From contig JAWZYU010000019.1 in assembly GCA_038380435.1 (NCBI GenBank), positions 34,125,801 through 34,189,800 on the forward strand: a stretch of DNA of 64,000 nucleotides. Direction: 5' to 3'. Positions 51,866-62,959 of the stretch are shown here, piece by piece. Position 1 is the first letter of the stretch. Each line of letters starts with the position of its first letter. Source of the stretch: Ryuthela nishihirai. Taxonomy: Eukaryota > Arthropoda > Arachnida > Araneae > Heptathelidae. The notes under the pieces are model-generated. The model was not told the origin of the DNA. It saw only the letters and a list, made by a program, of their open reading frames with translations, and searched no databases. The position numbers and the translations under genes were made by a program.

Positions 51866-51870
51866 TTAAT

Positions 51871-52196
51871 TAATCCAAGGCTTTTCGATACATCAAGCCA
51901 ACACCAACTAGAACAGACGCTGGAACCAAGTTATGACGTCAGAATAGACAGATCTGAGATCAGAGATCATAAATAGGTAAATTGGATCATTGAACTTTTT
52001 GCAAGTCCTTATCTCCTCCATCTGAAGCGTGCCTGTGGCATTGAATTTAAAATTTAAAGAGGTATAAACAGAAAAGAAAAAGAGCCCCAGGGCTATTTCT
52101 TGCTTTTCAAAATCAACTAGCAAAAAAAATGGCTATGTTTGATCTAGTACCAGGATGGATCTTGGCATCTTAGACTTTTGCTAGCAGAGGTGATCG
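51871..52196. other. No recognised gene or repeat
   Basis: AT-rich sequence between the small palindrome and the Tc1-like element. Confidence 0.4.
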
Positions 52197-52198
52197 TA

Positions 52199-52830
52199 CA
52201 GTACTGTGCAAATTAGTTGGGACAATAGGAAAATGCAGTAACAAACACAATTAAAATATTTCGTTGTTTAATAGTGCAGTTAATAGTGAATGTGACCCCC
52301 CTTAACTTTAATTACTTCTTTCACCCTCTCAACCTTGATACCACTAGCTTTCCACACATCTCCTTCACTTCAGGGTCGTGCTACCACACTTTCATGACAC
52401 TTTCTATCATTTTCGTCGTGCAATCCATCTTAGATATGCGCGCTTTAATAATGGGCCACAAATTTTCAATGGGGTTTAGATCGGGTGAATTTCCTGGCCA
52501 TTCCAATACCTTCAAATGTTGCTGGGTAAAGAAGCTCTTAGCAAGCTTAGAATTGTGGCATGGAGCCAGATCCTGTTGAAATATCCCCATCGCCATTAGG
52601 AAACAGCTTCTGCAGTGTTGGGACCATTTTCGCCTCCAGAACGCATATGTACTTTTTGCTGTCCATCATTCCTTCAATGGGGTGAAGCGTCTGTGACCCG
52701 GAAGCTGCACGCACAAGTTTAGACTTGCAGCAGAAGGTTACGAACAAGTTTAGACTTGCAGCAGTTTAGACTCTGCAGCGGAAGAGACTTAGCGTTCCTT
52801 CGCTTGTCCCAACTAATTCGCACAGTACTG
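52199..52830 (-). mobile_element. Tc1-like transposon, internally deleted, 632 bp
   Basis: Terminal inverted repeats CAGTACTGTGCAAATTAGTT (left, plus sense) and the near-identical complement at the right end, within a TA target duplication (52197-52198 and 52831-52832). About half of the usual length of a Tc1 element is missing, including the DNA-binding part. It could move only with help in trans. Confidence 0.92.
52325..52747 (-). pseudogene. Tc1 transposase, C-terminal catalytic part
   Basis: Two minus-strand frames join by a one-base shift near 52580. Frame 52547-52747 has LHPIEGMMDSKKYICVL. Frame 52381-52596 has IFQQDLAPCHNSKLAKSF, with the second catalytic Asp, and WPGNSPDLNPIENLW, with the third acidic residue of the DDE triad. 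The first Asp and the paired helix-turn-helix domain are absent. Confidence 0.9.
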
Positions 52831-52936
52831 TACTTAGGAGCTTCTGAAATGAGAAGATTCTGATGTTCCATAACGTTCTCAAAAAACTAACTTAAGCAGC
52901 ATCTCTATTGCAGTCATGAATACAATGGATACAAAC

Positions 52937-53951
52937 CAAGGAGTGTCCAAGAGAGAAGAGAGCTAGCTTCCATAGACGCAATGTAAACTTTTCGATTGCA
53001 GCGCCCTCTAAACATCGTTTAGAGAGAAAATATAAAGATGAAATAAAATCATTTTAGCCCACTGCAACTATGGTTTGTCTTACTCTTGGTATATTTATTG
53101 CGTTTAATCAGTGTTTCAACCTGCCTAACACCCATGGCTGTTTGGCACAGTGGTAGCTGACCCTAAAGTCATTCAATGAGTATTTTATCCCGTTCAGGAG
53201 TACATTTTACGATACCTTGAAAAGCCGTTGCATTTTTATTTTGAGCAATTTTGCAGAATTTTTAAAATTAATATGTAAATTAATACATTTAATCATCTTA
53301 CAAATATATATAAGTCAATGTATGTTGCAGGTTTGTGTTCCCTGCAGCATATCGATGTATATAGGGTTCTGCATTTTGCTCTAACAGTGTAATTCTTTTT
53401 TATGTTTGATAAGGGAAGTGCCTGCTGCCATCTGTTGAACATTTATACAAGTAAAAAACTCGATATGATATTTATGGAAAATATTTAAAATTTATAAAAT
53501 ATAAAATATTGAATATGTTATCGTGCATTGACTTATAAAATCTCAATTTATTATAAAATATTAAATAATGTAGAGTGTTCAAAATATTAAAATGTTCTTC
53601 TTCAGCATAACTACTACCTGTTTTACAAAATTGGATTTTATTAAAGAAAATAATGATTTTTCTTTGTTATTTTCTCTCTAAACGAAAAGAAATTATGATT
53701 ATGCCTCAAATGAACATTTTTCGGATTCAAAGTATAGAATTCAAAGTATACGTAAAATTAGTCAGTAAAATTAGTCACGTGGTGTGAATAATTGGAAACC
53801 TCGCTCTGCGGTGGAAAATTAATGCAGGGAACTAGCTCCTCTCCCTGGCTTCACTGCAATGCAAGGATTTGCCATGTTTAGAGGGTGCTGCAATCGAAAA
53901 CTTTACATTACGCCTATGGAACTAGCTATCTTCTCCCTTAGACCCTCCTTG
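52937..53951. mobile_element. Non-autonomous element of about 1 kb with 80-bp inverted ends
   Basis: Left end (52937-53010) and right end (53875-53951) are inverted copies: CAAGGAG at the tips, AGCTAG, TCCATAG, GTAATGTAAA-type and TTTTCGATTGCAGC words pair across the element. There is no coding sequence; the interior is AT-rich with a TGCCTGCTGCCATCTGTTGA word near 53415. No clear TSD was identified, so exact ends are provisional. Confidence 0.7.
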
Positions 53952-54585
53952 CCAAAATTTCCAAATCTACAAATTTTTTACATATTTATTTCTGTTAATA
54001 TTACTCGTAAGTTTCAAAATTAATCTCCATACTAATTTGGAATTATACATATATGCATTATTTAGGAAAACAAATTACCTATTATTAGGATTATCACAAC
54101 AATTATACAAACGAATAACTTGTTTTCCAAATACTGCATATTTACAAATATTAATTAGTATAAAAGATGATTTTAAAACTTACCAGCAGAAATAGGAGAA
54201 ATAAATGAGTAAGATATTTGTAGTGTCTTTTGCCTCTACAGTGACATTATAACTTACAGGAACTGTTTTCTGTTCTGGGTGGTGGTGGACAGTATACTGA
54301 AGGATGTTTACATATACACCGCAAATATATATAGCACAAATAAATTTTAATCAAAATATTCGCTTATACATCTATAGGTGTTTTATTATGGATATTTCTT
54401 AAATTACCACTGGCTGTTATCTATTTTTGTTAAATTTAGTAATTAATTCTAAAATATTTAATAATATTCTAAAAAACCGGTAGAGGGAAATTTTTTTTCG
54501 CTTACGCTGCTTTATAGTCAATATTGCTTATTTTTAGGAAATTTAAATCGCTTAAACTTTGCGCATATTTAATTTTTCTCCTTTG
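53952..54585. other. No recognised gene or repeat
   Basis: AT-rich sequence without a supported feature. Confidence 0.4.
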
Positions 54586-55560
54586 TTAGATCCCTGTCCA
54601 GGCCCGATGTTTTGAAGTGACACTGACGAACCATATTATGGAAGTGGGAGGGAGGTGGCTTTCAAAGCTCTTGACATGCATCTGTCGAAGAAAAACCATT
54701 GTACTTACCTCAAGAAAACTTTTACTCCCAGCATTTATGGAAAGTTGCAGACATCTACGCAAATTTTGGAACGCTTGGTGAGACTCCTGTTGGGAAATAC
54801 TCCGCAACTCTGAACGACCCATTTTTGCAAGGTCTTGCATACTTGAAAAAGGCTTCCCAACAATTTCCTTTGCAGTTTTTGGAAGCAACCAAAAATCGCA
54901 CGGTACAAGATCGGGTGAATATGTAGGATCGGGTAGCTGTTCGATTATTTCCCTCCACCAGATAGGCTGTAACTTGCTGGATTTTCTGAGCATTGACATT
55001 GTCATGAAGAAGGAGAACTTTTGACGCACCTGTTGTTGGACGCTACTTCATCTTTTTAACCATTTTGTGCAAAACGATGCTGATGTAGTATTGGCCATTT
55101 ATAGTAATTTTTTCCAGTAAGATGTCCACGGCTATACTCCTCAGGAATTAAAAAAAATGTCAACATCCTCTTCCTTGAGCGAAAGTTTTGTCGGAGGATT
55201 TGCGGATGCGGTTCATCTTCCGCAGCCCGAACGTAATTGTCGCTCTTCCTGGGAATTGTATAGTAATAAAATCACTTCTCATCACCTGTGATAATGTCTG
55301 TTTGCCTTTTGTGGCAATCAGGTTCAAACATGGCCAGCATCTCCTTGCGCGAGTCAACCCTAACCCTACTTTTGCTGTTCTGTCAGTTTATTGGATACCC
55401 ATTTGGCATAGATTTTTCGGAACTTAAAATGTATATGAATAATTTTCTCTACACTGCCAATCGATACGTTGACATCTAAAGTTATTACCTGAACGGTGAT
55501 TTATGGGTTTTCCTTAATGACTTCACTGACAGCAGCAATGGTTCTCTCATTCATGGCTTC
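54586..55560 (-). pseudogene. Mariner-like (SETMAR-type) transposase, broken
   Basis: The minus-strand frames run from an N-terminal piece (AMNERTIAAVSEVIKENP, about 55500-55560) through the catalytic region (GDEKWF-type motif near 55270) to the C-terminal frame at 54586-55029, with PTYSPDLVPCDFWLLPK. The family is a DD34D mariner group that excises and inserts at TA. Multiple frameshifts and stops make it inactive. Its 5' side abuts an oppositely oriented fragment of another mariner-like transposase. Confidence 0.75.
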
Positions 55561-55579
55561 CTTCGGTCTTAATACACAA

Positions 55580-55917
55580 GGGAGGTCTTCGCCACCCCAT
55601 GTTGCACGTACGGCAACGCAGTTGTTGCGTACCACATTTGGTGAGGACAGAATAATTTCTCGAACGTTTTCTAATGCTTGACCACAACGTTCCCCCTTAC
55701 CTAAACCCTTGAGATTTTTGGTTATGGAGTTATTTGAAGAGCCGAGTTTACCAAGGCAATGTTGAATCACTTGCTGAACTGAAGTCAAGAATAACACATT
55801 ATGTTGCAGCCATTCCCCGAAACATGTTTCAAGCAACTGTGGTCCATGCGGTATTATTTTTCCAGCACATTTTGCATACGAATGGTTCACATATTGAGAA
55901 TCTTGATTTGTAAAATA
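55580..55917 (+). pseudogene. Mariner-like (DUF4817-type) transposase C-terminus
   Basis: The plus strand reads RTATQLLRTTFGEDRIISR, then, after frame changes, a tail close to that at 12596-13217: FQATVVHAVLFFQHILHTNG against LQATVAHAVFRFQHIICTDG. So it is the same family as the 13-kb copy. The minus-strand ORF over this stretch (55501-55935) is mostly an artefact of the antisense strand. An end-like TATAACCATCCTGTA lies at about 56215-56230. Confidence 0.75.
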
Positions 55918-56227
55918 AAGAAAATACCAAGTCAAAAAATGTTATTTGGTACAAAATATCAAAAGTGAATGGTGTTTTAATAAGACGAAAGAGAAAAAAA
56001 ATTAAAAATAATAGTTCAACCCACGCGAAAAGCTAACTATTTTTTTAATTCGCAAATCTTTTTAATAATAATAGTTAAACCCACGCTAAGATTAACTATT
56101 TTTGTCAATAGCAAATTCTCTACTCCTGGTTTTTATTAAAGTATCCATCACTTTTCGCTGTGATCAGTTGAGTAAATCTTTCTCTACATCGCCCTGAGTA
56201 CTATCAGTTTAATTATAACCATCCTGT

Positions 56228-56665
56228 ATATAGGTGCAAAATAATAATTAAAAAATGAAACATTAATAGTATAAAGTTTATTTTAACGTCAAAACTGAAG
56301 TTGGCTTGAAGCAGTATATGAAGGATGGGACTGGATGGCAGAAATGAGCTGCAGAACATTTGGATTCAATGACGTGGTAATTAGTTGTATAGTCATATTT
56401 TATAATAGTCATAATTCCGGCCGAATGAACGGGATGTCGTACACATGTAATGGAACGGTGACAGAAATTTTCGCTTTCCCTGTGGGTCAGGGGTTACTCG
56501 AGCAATCAGTTCCGAATTTTGTGGGGTAGTCTTACTCAGTTCTGGTTCTGTTGGGGCAACAGATTCGGTTCATAGCTGCCACGTGTCGGAGGTGATGACT
56601 CGAAAAGCCCCCGAAATTTCTGAGGGTGCTGTCGTCGCTTACCTTGTGAATGGAGTAGTACGTTG
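56228..56665 (+). repeat. Dispersed repeat R1, longest copy
   Basis: The first part (56228-56472) matches 34135-34380, and the second part (56478-56665) matches 6295-6430. So this copy joins two pieces seen separately elsewhere. No reading frame or structured end was recognised. It starts right at the end of the mariner-like fragment. Confidence 0.75.
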
Positions 56666-57160
56666 TGAGCAGTAAGTTAAAGGAGGAAAGATGTGAGTGG
56701 AGTAGTACGTTACTACTCTATGTTTTACCTATCTATACAAGAGGTGTTTTTTAGTTACCTGCACTCAAAGTACTATACAAGTAACTTAGAGAATTACTCC
56801 GAAACTAAAAGTTTATTATCTAAACCAAGATGCCGTGAACAAGGGTTATAAAAGCCGCAAATTCGTTAGGCATCTCGGATGCAGCGATGTCTGCTACGCA
56901 ATCCACCATGCCATGGACACCACTGCAGGTACCTGAAAACATAGAAACGTAATAATAAACAAGACAAAATACAACTGTATACAAACAAAAATAAATTCAA
57001 TGGTGTACAGCGTCGCCGAAGAAAAAGTGGAGAAACTCCAAAGCAAGAGCAAAAGAGAAGGACGCGCTAACACAGAAGTATTACAAGGAAAGTCGACAGA
57101 AAAAAGGCAACCAAGAAAAACCACAAAGAAAGACAGACACGCAAAGGCAAGAAATACCTA
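56666..57160. other. No recognised gene; flank of gag-like fragment
   Basis: Mixed sequence. GGAGTAGTACGTT occurs twice at about 56650 and 56700. A short Lys/Arg-rich plus frame at 57000-57221 looks like a compositional artefact. Confidence 0.35.
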
Positions 57161-57169
57161 CCACTCACT

Positions 57170-57905
57170 TACTTGTTTGACTTCCTCTTCTTCTTCTTAC
57201 CTCTCTTACTGTGTGTACTAGCTGTTGGGCTGGCAGGTCTACGCTCATGATAAAGTTGAGCGCTGGGTGGTATCCTCCGACAAGCAGTCCAGTCTTCATC
57301 CAAGGCATCGTCCAAGGCTTCGTCTCCACTATTCCAGTTCGATCCGCTGGAATCGACTCATATAAAGCGGGCTGCGACAAAGTCACGTAAATGCAACCGA
57401 TGAGCACCCGATGCTACGGCATCACCTACCAAGAGGCCCGACTGGTGCCCAGCTGTCCCTGAGTCCGAGGCAGTGGACGGGGTGGTCAAGCTGGCCGGTT
57501 CGCCGGTCATGAGGGCAGAGGTAGCTGTGTTTGAAACAGCCATGCTCTGCTCCCCCACAACAGCTATCTCTGCCTTCTTGCCCCTCCAAGGACCTTTCGG
57601 CGGGACGGCGGCCTCTCTGCTCCTACCAGATGGGCCATCTGGAGCTGTAGCGATTTCCCAGTCGCCGAAGTTCCCCCAGCCGCAGCACTCTCTGCAGTCT
57701 GTTCAAGAACAGGGGTATTGTCCACCTTCGACGCAGCGCCAGCAGTATTCACGTAGGAACGCTTCTTACATTACATATGAGGATGGGTTTCCCGCAGATG
57801 CCGCAGGTCGACGGGCATTTGCCAGCAGTGTGACTTTGACCTGGCAATTGCCACACACAACCTGTGTGCACTTCGCCACCACAGGCCCAGGGGGGTACCC
57901 AAGTA
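57170..57905 (-). pseudogene. LINE ORF1 (gag-like) with CCHC zinc knuckle
   Basis: On the minus strand a CX2CX4HX4C knuckle is coded near 57815-57860 but split by a frame change (VVCGNCQ in one frame, HTAGKCPSTCGICGK in the next). Downstream is an Ala/Ser/Thr-rich segment, then a basic C-terminus ending at about 57170 (GKKKKRKSN). This matches ORF1 proteins of Jockey-group LINEs, which bind RNA. The base composition is clearly more GC-rich than elsewhere. It directly follows a reverse transcriptase fragment from another element. Confidence 0.65.
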
Positions 57906-59505
57906 GCTGTAGAAGTCACCCTTATGGAGAGTTCTGATAGTGCAGCCAAAAATATTGAACTGCGTGGCAATCGCCTGTTTCCTTTTCCTGCAGTCTAAGT
58001 ACAGTGATGCACATTTCCTTGGATTGATGTTGAGGCTGGCCTTTGTACATTCCTCTTGCAAGGAGAGCAAAAGTTCTTCAAGTCCTCTTGGGGAATTACT
58101 AATTAGAATCATATCATCTGCATATTGCAGGATAGAGATCTTTCTGTCATATAGAGTGTATCCTGATTGATTTTTGGCCAGGATAGCTCTTGTAACTGGT
58201 TCTAGTGCCAAACTGAATAGCAGTGGACTTAGTGAACAACCTTGTTTAACTCCTGAGGTCATCGGGAGAGGATCTGTCCAGCCTTCCTGGCCTGATGCAA
58301 TAATAATATATAAGTATATAAGTTGTCTATGATGTTTACAAGGTGGGGGGGGGGAGGTTTCATTGTCCGTAGAACTTCCAGAATGTAACGATGATTGATT
58401 GAGCCAAATGCATTCTCTAGATCAATCCAAGCGATGCACGCCTGCTTCTGGGATCTTCTTGAGTCGGCTATAATTTGTTCTAGAGTGACATTTAGTTCTG
58501 AGCAGCCATTAAACGTTCTAAAACCTTTTTGATGAAGTGAAAGTAGATTCATGGATTCAGCCCATCTATTTAATCTGTTAGTAATATGGCCTGTGTAGAT
58601 TTCACAGATTGTATTCTGGAGTGCTATGTGTCTCCAGTTTGATGTGTCTGATTTATCCCCTTTTTTGTAAATTAGTATAACTTCTCACTTCTTCCAAGAT
58701 GCCGGTACTTACTGTTCAGTAAAGCATTTATTGAGAATATTGCATATAATTAGGCAGCCAGGGTCAATCTTTCTAAGGTCGGAATAATATATCTTTTCAG
58801 GGCCAGGTGCAGAATTTGAAACTTTATCTAATCTGACAGCTATTTCTTCACATGAGAAGCAATTTGTTAAAATCTCATTAACCTCATCAGTGGCGCTTTC
58901 AAAGTTAAAGCTGAGTAAAAATGTGAGGTCAAGTTCTTTACTAGCATAAGAAGCTTCAAAGTGATTGCAAATGACATCCTTGGAGATGGTGCAGAAGGGT
59001 GATTCAGGATTCCGAATAGAGCGTAGAGCCTTCTTACAATTCAAGTTGTAGAGTCTTTGTTGCCTCAAAGCCTCAGCTGGATCAATTCTGTTCGAATGGA
59101 CTGTGAGATGGTTGTCAGGACGACGTTCGCGGCTTTTAGAGGTAGAATTGGTGGTAGGCCGCTTCTTCGAAGCGTTAGTTGGTAAACGGTTCATTTCGTT
59201 GGCAACCTTGAAAATAAACTCATCTGTTAGTTGTTCAAAAACAGACCACCCAGTAGATAGGTCAAATTTAGCAGTCCACTCTGTCTGCAATGCATTGGGA
59301 GTGCTGTTAATGGGAACGTCTTCCATTTCTTCAGCCCATTCCTCCCAGTCTAGAATGACTTCATTAGTTAGTTGGTTTTCAGGAGGTGACCAGAAAGCTG
59401 AGGAGCCAGTCCGATGTTCCTGTAACCAAGATGCAGGGTTTGTGCATAGCGTTGGCTGTAGAAAGTATGACGTAGTATTAGCTATGTCAAGAAGCTGTGA
59501 TGTTG
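57905..59505 (-). pseudogene. R2/NeSL-like LINE reverse transcriptase, internal part
   Basis: Minus-strand frames in order: 58709-59326 (EALRQQRLYNLNCKKALRSI, then NSAPGPEKIYYSDLRKIDPG), 58259-58552 (HQKGFRTFNGCSE, ACIAWIDLENAFGSINHRY with the first catalytic Asp) and 57930-58262 (SGVKQGCSLSPLLFSLALEP, ILQYADDMILISNS, LHKGDFYSYLGTPLG). The whole fingers-palm region is present with one or two frame breaks. The zinc fingers upstream and thumb and endonuclease downstream are missing. The clade is assigned from motif style, in which an SAPGPDxI start and AFGS.xH occur. Confidence 0.75.
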
Positions 59506-61644
59506 AATGAGCATTTCCGTAGTAATTTCATCTACCCCTGGGGATTTTTGAAGTTTAAGTTTAGAAACAGCCAAAATAACTTCAGATTGTGTTATAGGGC
59601 CAACATTAAAGCCACCAATGCATCTATCATCATTGCAAACAATGGGAGTAGAATTAACCACATTGTTTAGAACATCACTGAAATGCTCAGCCCACCTAAC
59701 CGTGACGGAATCCTCACCTTCTATAAACCTTACCTTGTTTATCCTTCAATCCCTGCATACCTGTTCGTTTTCTATCACACAAATCATTAACTATCTGGTA
59801 CAGCTCTCTGCTGTTGTGCTGTCTAACGGCTTCCTCGGCTTTGTCAGCTAAGCCATCAAGCCAAAGATTCTTATCAGCAGCTAACTGATCCTTTACACGT
59901 TTATTACGTTCTCTGTAATGCTTTCTATTAGGACTAGTAGGGTATTGATTAAGGAAATTCCTGCAGTTCTTTCTTGCTGAAATAAGCTCAAGTGCCTTAT
60001 CACTCAGATAATTCTGTCTCCTCTGCTCCTTTTTCCTAAAAGAGTAATGTTAGAGTCTAAAAATGCCTGTTTAAAATAATCCATTCTCCCTCAACTTTTC
60101 AGTAGTAAGCAAACCATGACTGTCATAATGACTAAGTAACCTATCATGGTAAGCTTTGGCTATAACTTGGTCTTTCAGAGCTTCAGTATTAAAAGTAAAT
60201 TATTTAGTCCTAGCACAACACTTTTTAAGTTTAAGTTGCAACACACTTTTAACAAGATAATGGTCAGATCCAATTTCAGCTCCCCTATATGACCTGGTAT
60301 TCCTAACAGAACTAGCCCATTTGCTGTTAATTAATATATAATCAATCATATTCTTAAGCAGCCCATCGTGTAAAACCCATGTGTACTTATGTATGTCGCG
60401 ATGTTTGTAATAAGTGTTAGTTATTCTGAAACCATTGAGTTTACTTACCTGTAGGAGACGTTACCATTGCCATTGCAGCTACCAATAACAAAAGGGCCTA
60501 TTACTCCTCCCCAAAGGTCAGAGTCAGTACCAACTATGGCATTGAAGTCACCTAGAACAAGGGTAATATATCCTTTCTTGACAGAATTCAAAATATCCTG
60601 AAGTTGTCCGTAAAACCTATCCTCCTCATCCTCAACGGCATCCTCAGTGGGGGCATAACAGCAGATAACATTCAAGTCTTTAACGCTTGTCTGATATTTT
60701 GCTGTAAGAAACCTTTCATTAATGTATTCATATCCAAGAAGAGCATCACTAGCGTGTCTGCTGAGAAGCAGACCCACGCCTTGGTGAAGCTTATTGTCGT
60801 CCCTCCCTGAAAAGAGAAATTTAAGATTTTTTTAAGAATCTGACCTTTATCTGTCCATCTGGTCTCTTGCAAGCCGAGAATATCTAAATTATAATGGTGG
60901 ATTTCTTGTGTGAGGACATCAAGAGAAAAAGCTTTGTGCGGAGTCCTCATATTCCAACTACCTATGGAGAGAAAATGATTAGTGGGATGTTTAAAGAAAC
61001 TATGTTTATTGAGAGAGGGAATGCCGACAATATCAAACAGCCCCCTAATCGCAGACATGGGGCAAAGACCCGTTCCCCCACCACTAAAGGCTGAAGCCAT
61101 CTACACTGGAAGACTTCCTCCAATGTAGAATTTGATGATGCCAATAGAAGCAAAGAGTTCAGGTGCTTGCGATGACCTCTGCTCAGGATTATCCACCAGC
61201 TGATAAACATATCCTGTGAATCTATTCACTTGGGGTTGTCAACACACAAACAAACAGAAAACACAGCGGAAGATTTTCCCTCCACAGAAGCCCACCAGTG
61301 CAGCAAAATCAGGATCCATAATCAAGCTCAGAGCGATATATCTGTCCGGTCCAATGGGTTTATATGGTCAGCACCAGGACCCTGTGTGGTTGACCACTCC
61401 CTAGCAGGTAGAAAAAAAAAAGAAAAGTAGCCATAATTGTCCAGATCAGTAGGCCACACTAATCTGGCAGCCCTCCCCTTCCGTTCACTTCCACAAGAGC
61501 GTATCTCTTTTGAAAGGTACTAACGGTCTGCACCACGAGAAGGCGGGGTCAGACATTAGGTGCTAGGCCTGGCCGGTTCTTTGCATCATCACAAGGGATT
61601 GGTGCATAGCTCTCCTTCCAGTGACTACCTAGGTACCATTTACA
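59505..61644 (-). mobile_element. RTE-like LINE, 5' part of a second copy
   Basis: Matches 20100-22230 closely, including the whole 5' leader, and shares its 5' end TACCATTTACA (61644). It stops at 59505 inside the reverse transcriptase start, where the R2/NeSL-like fragment begins. The rest of the LINE is absent. Compared with the first copy it has more frame breaks. The 5' end is intact, so the missing 3' end implies recombination or deletion rather than ordinary 5' truncation. Confidence 0.9.
60445..61100 (-). pseudogene. RTE-like LINE endonuclease, broken frame
   Basis: Frames 60672-61100 (from the start, ASAFSGGGTGLCPM, with LGLQETRW) and 60445-60777 (LGYEYINERFLTAKYQTS, VLGDFNAIVGTDSDLWGG), joined by a frame change near 60820. 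The catalytic Glu and GDFN boxes are present. Downstream frames to 59505 are short and degenerate. Confidence 0.85.
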
Positions 61645-61689
61645 TTACATGAGTATTAATTTTCCTTTTAACCACAGAAAGAACCTTCT

Positions 61690-62068
61690 TCAGAGGCTCG
61701 TAATTTCTAGTCCCAGGTTCGAGTCTCAGCTGGATAAGCGTTGAGACTTATCTCCGCAAAACTCCCCGCCCTGCCCACGGTCTGGAGGGGACACCGATGG
61801 GCATGGAAAGGCCACCGTCTGTCGGATGGGACGTTAATCCGTGGTTTCGTGTGCGTGAGAGCCACACCATGTGCACGTTAAAGAACACACTGGATGGCCT
61901 TGACGGGAGGCTACAACAACGACGACCTTGACGGAAGGTCCCAACAGCTTTTCCAGTGAGTCCCCTCCCCCAACTTCCTCTGAGCCTTTGGGGTCCTTGT
62001 GACCTGGCCATTTAGCCCATGGTGTGCAAAAATGTGCCGCTCAGAGGTGTGCAAAAATGTGCCCTCCT
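61690..62068 (+). repeat. SINE-A, head partly missing
   Basis: Starts within the head (GGCTCGTAATTTCTAGTCCC), box B GGTTCGAGTCTC, complete body and end. Two small tandem duplications are present: the GACCTTGACGG part near 61922 and a terminal GTGTGCAAAAATGTGCC repeated at 62021-62063. Confidence 0.9.
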
Positions 62069-62959
62069 CTTTTATATACTGTATCTTTAATAGTCCCATT
62101 ACGATATGTCGTTCTCTCCATTTTCTTTTATATTCATTTGCTACTATTGTACTTTCTGGTACAGTTCATAATCGTTTTATTAAGCAGAATTCGTGCTACA
62201 GGCAGGACATATTTCATTGTATTAGCATTCAGATTGCAAACGAAGGTACTCATCGATCTAGCTCTAATAAATAATGAAGATTAAGCAGGTGATGTTCATT
62301 CCATGACTACTTAGCCCATTAAACATCACGTTTCCTACCATATTGCTTAATTTACTCTTTCATTGAAGCCGTTGATAAGATTATTAGTAGATTAGACAAT
62401 GTCGTAATGTTACTCCATACGGATAGGAGAGTAACGCTAATAATCGACCATCTTCCCGATTTCAGAGCCTATAACGCCATGGAAATGTACTACTCACTTC
62501 ATTTTCGCTCCTTACGATTTATATTCAATTATATAAACACTAAATTTCAAGTATGCAAAGAAATTAAAGTTATAAATATAAAAATTCGACCGGATCTGAT
62601 CTATTTTTAAATAGTTAAAAATGAATTTAAATATTTGATAATATTCAAAAACTGTAACAACCATATTTTTTTATTTGCTTAGATTTAAATTTGAAGAAAT
62701 TTTTAATAAATTAAATCATTTAAAATCTCATCACGCTATTACTGTCTCTGATATCGATTAATGGTCGATCGAAACCCATTGGAGTAACCGAAGTGCACAT
62801 TGCCATTGTAGCCATTGTAGTAATGTAGCATTGTAGTAACCATTGTAGTAACCGAAGTGTCCTATCTAGTTACCTTAATCTGTGATGCTGATCTTATCCT
62901 ATTGTGAATTTGCCACGTGATTTCGTCATTGGTACGTGGTTGTTCAGAAACAAAGTTAC
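62069..62959. other. No recognised gene or repeat
   Basis: AT-rich sequence. A short repeated word CATTGTAGTAACC occurs three times at about 62795-62855. Frames of 67-91 codons show no motif. Confidence 0.4.

Noticed and set aside
55501..55935. 144-codon minus ORF as a separate gene
   Set aside because: Its 5' two thirds are antisense to a recognisable plus-strand transposase tail; only the end belongs to the minus-strand mariner.
57473..57937. 154-codon plus-strand ORF
   Set aside because: Antisense to the gag-like fragment; the minus strand carries the zinc-knuckle pattern.
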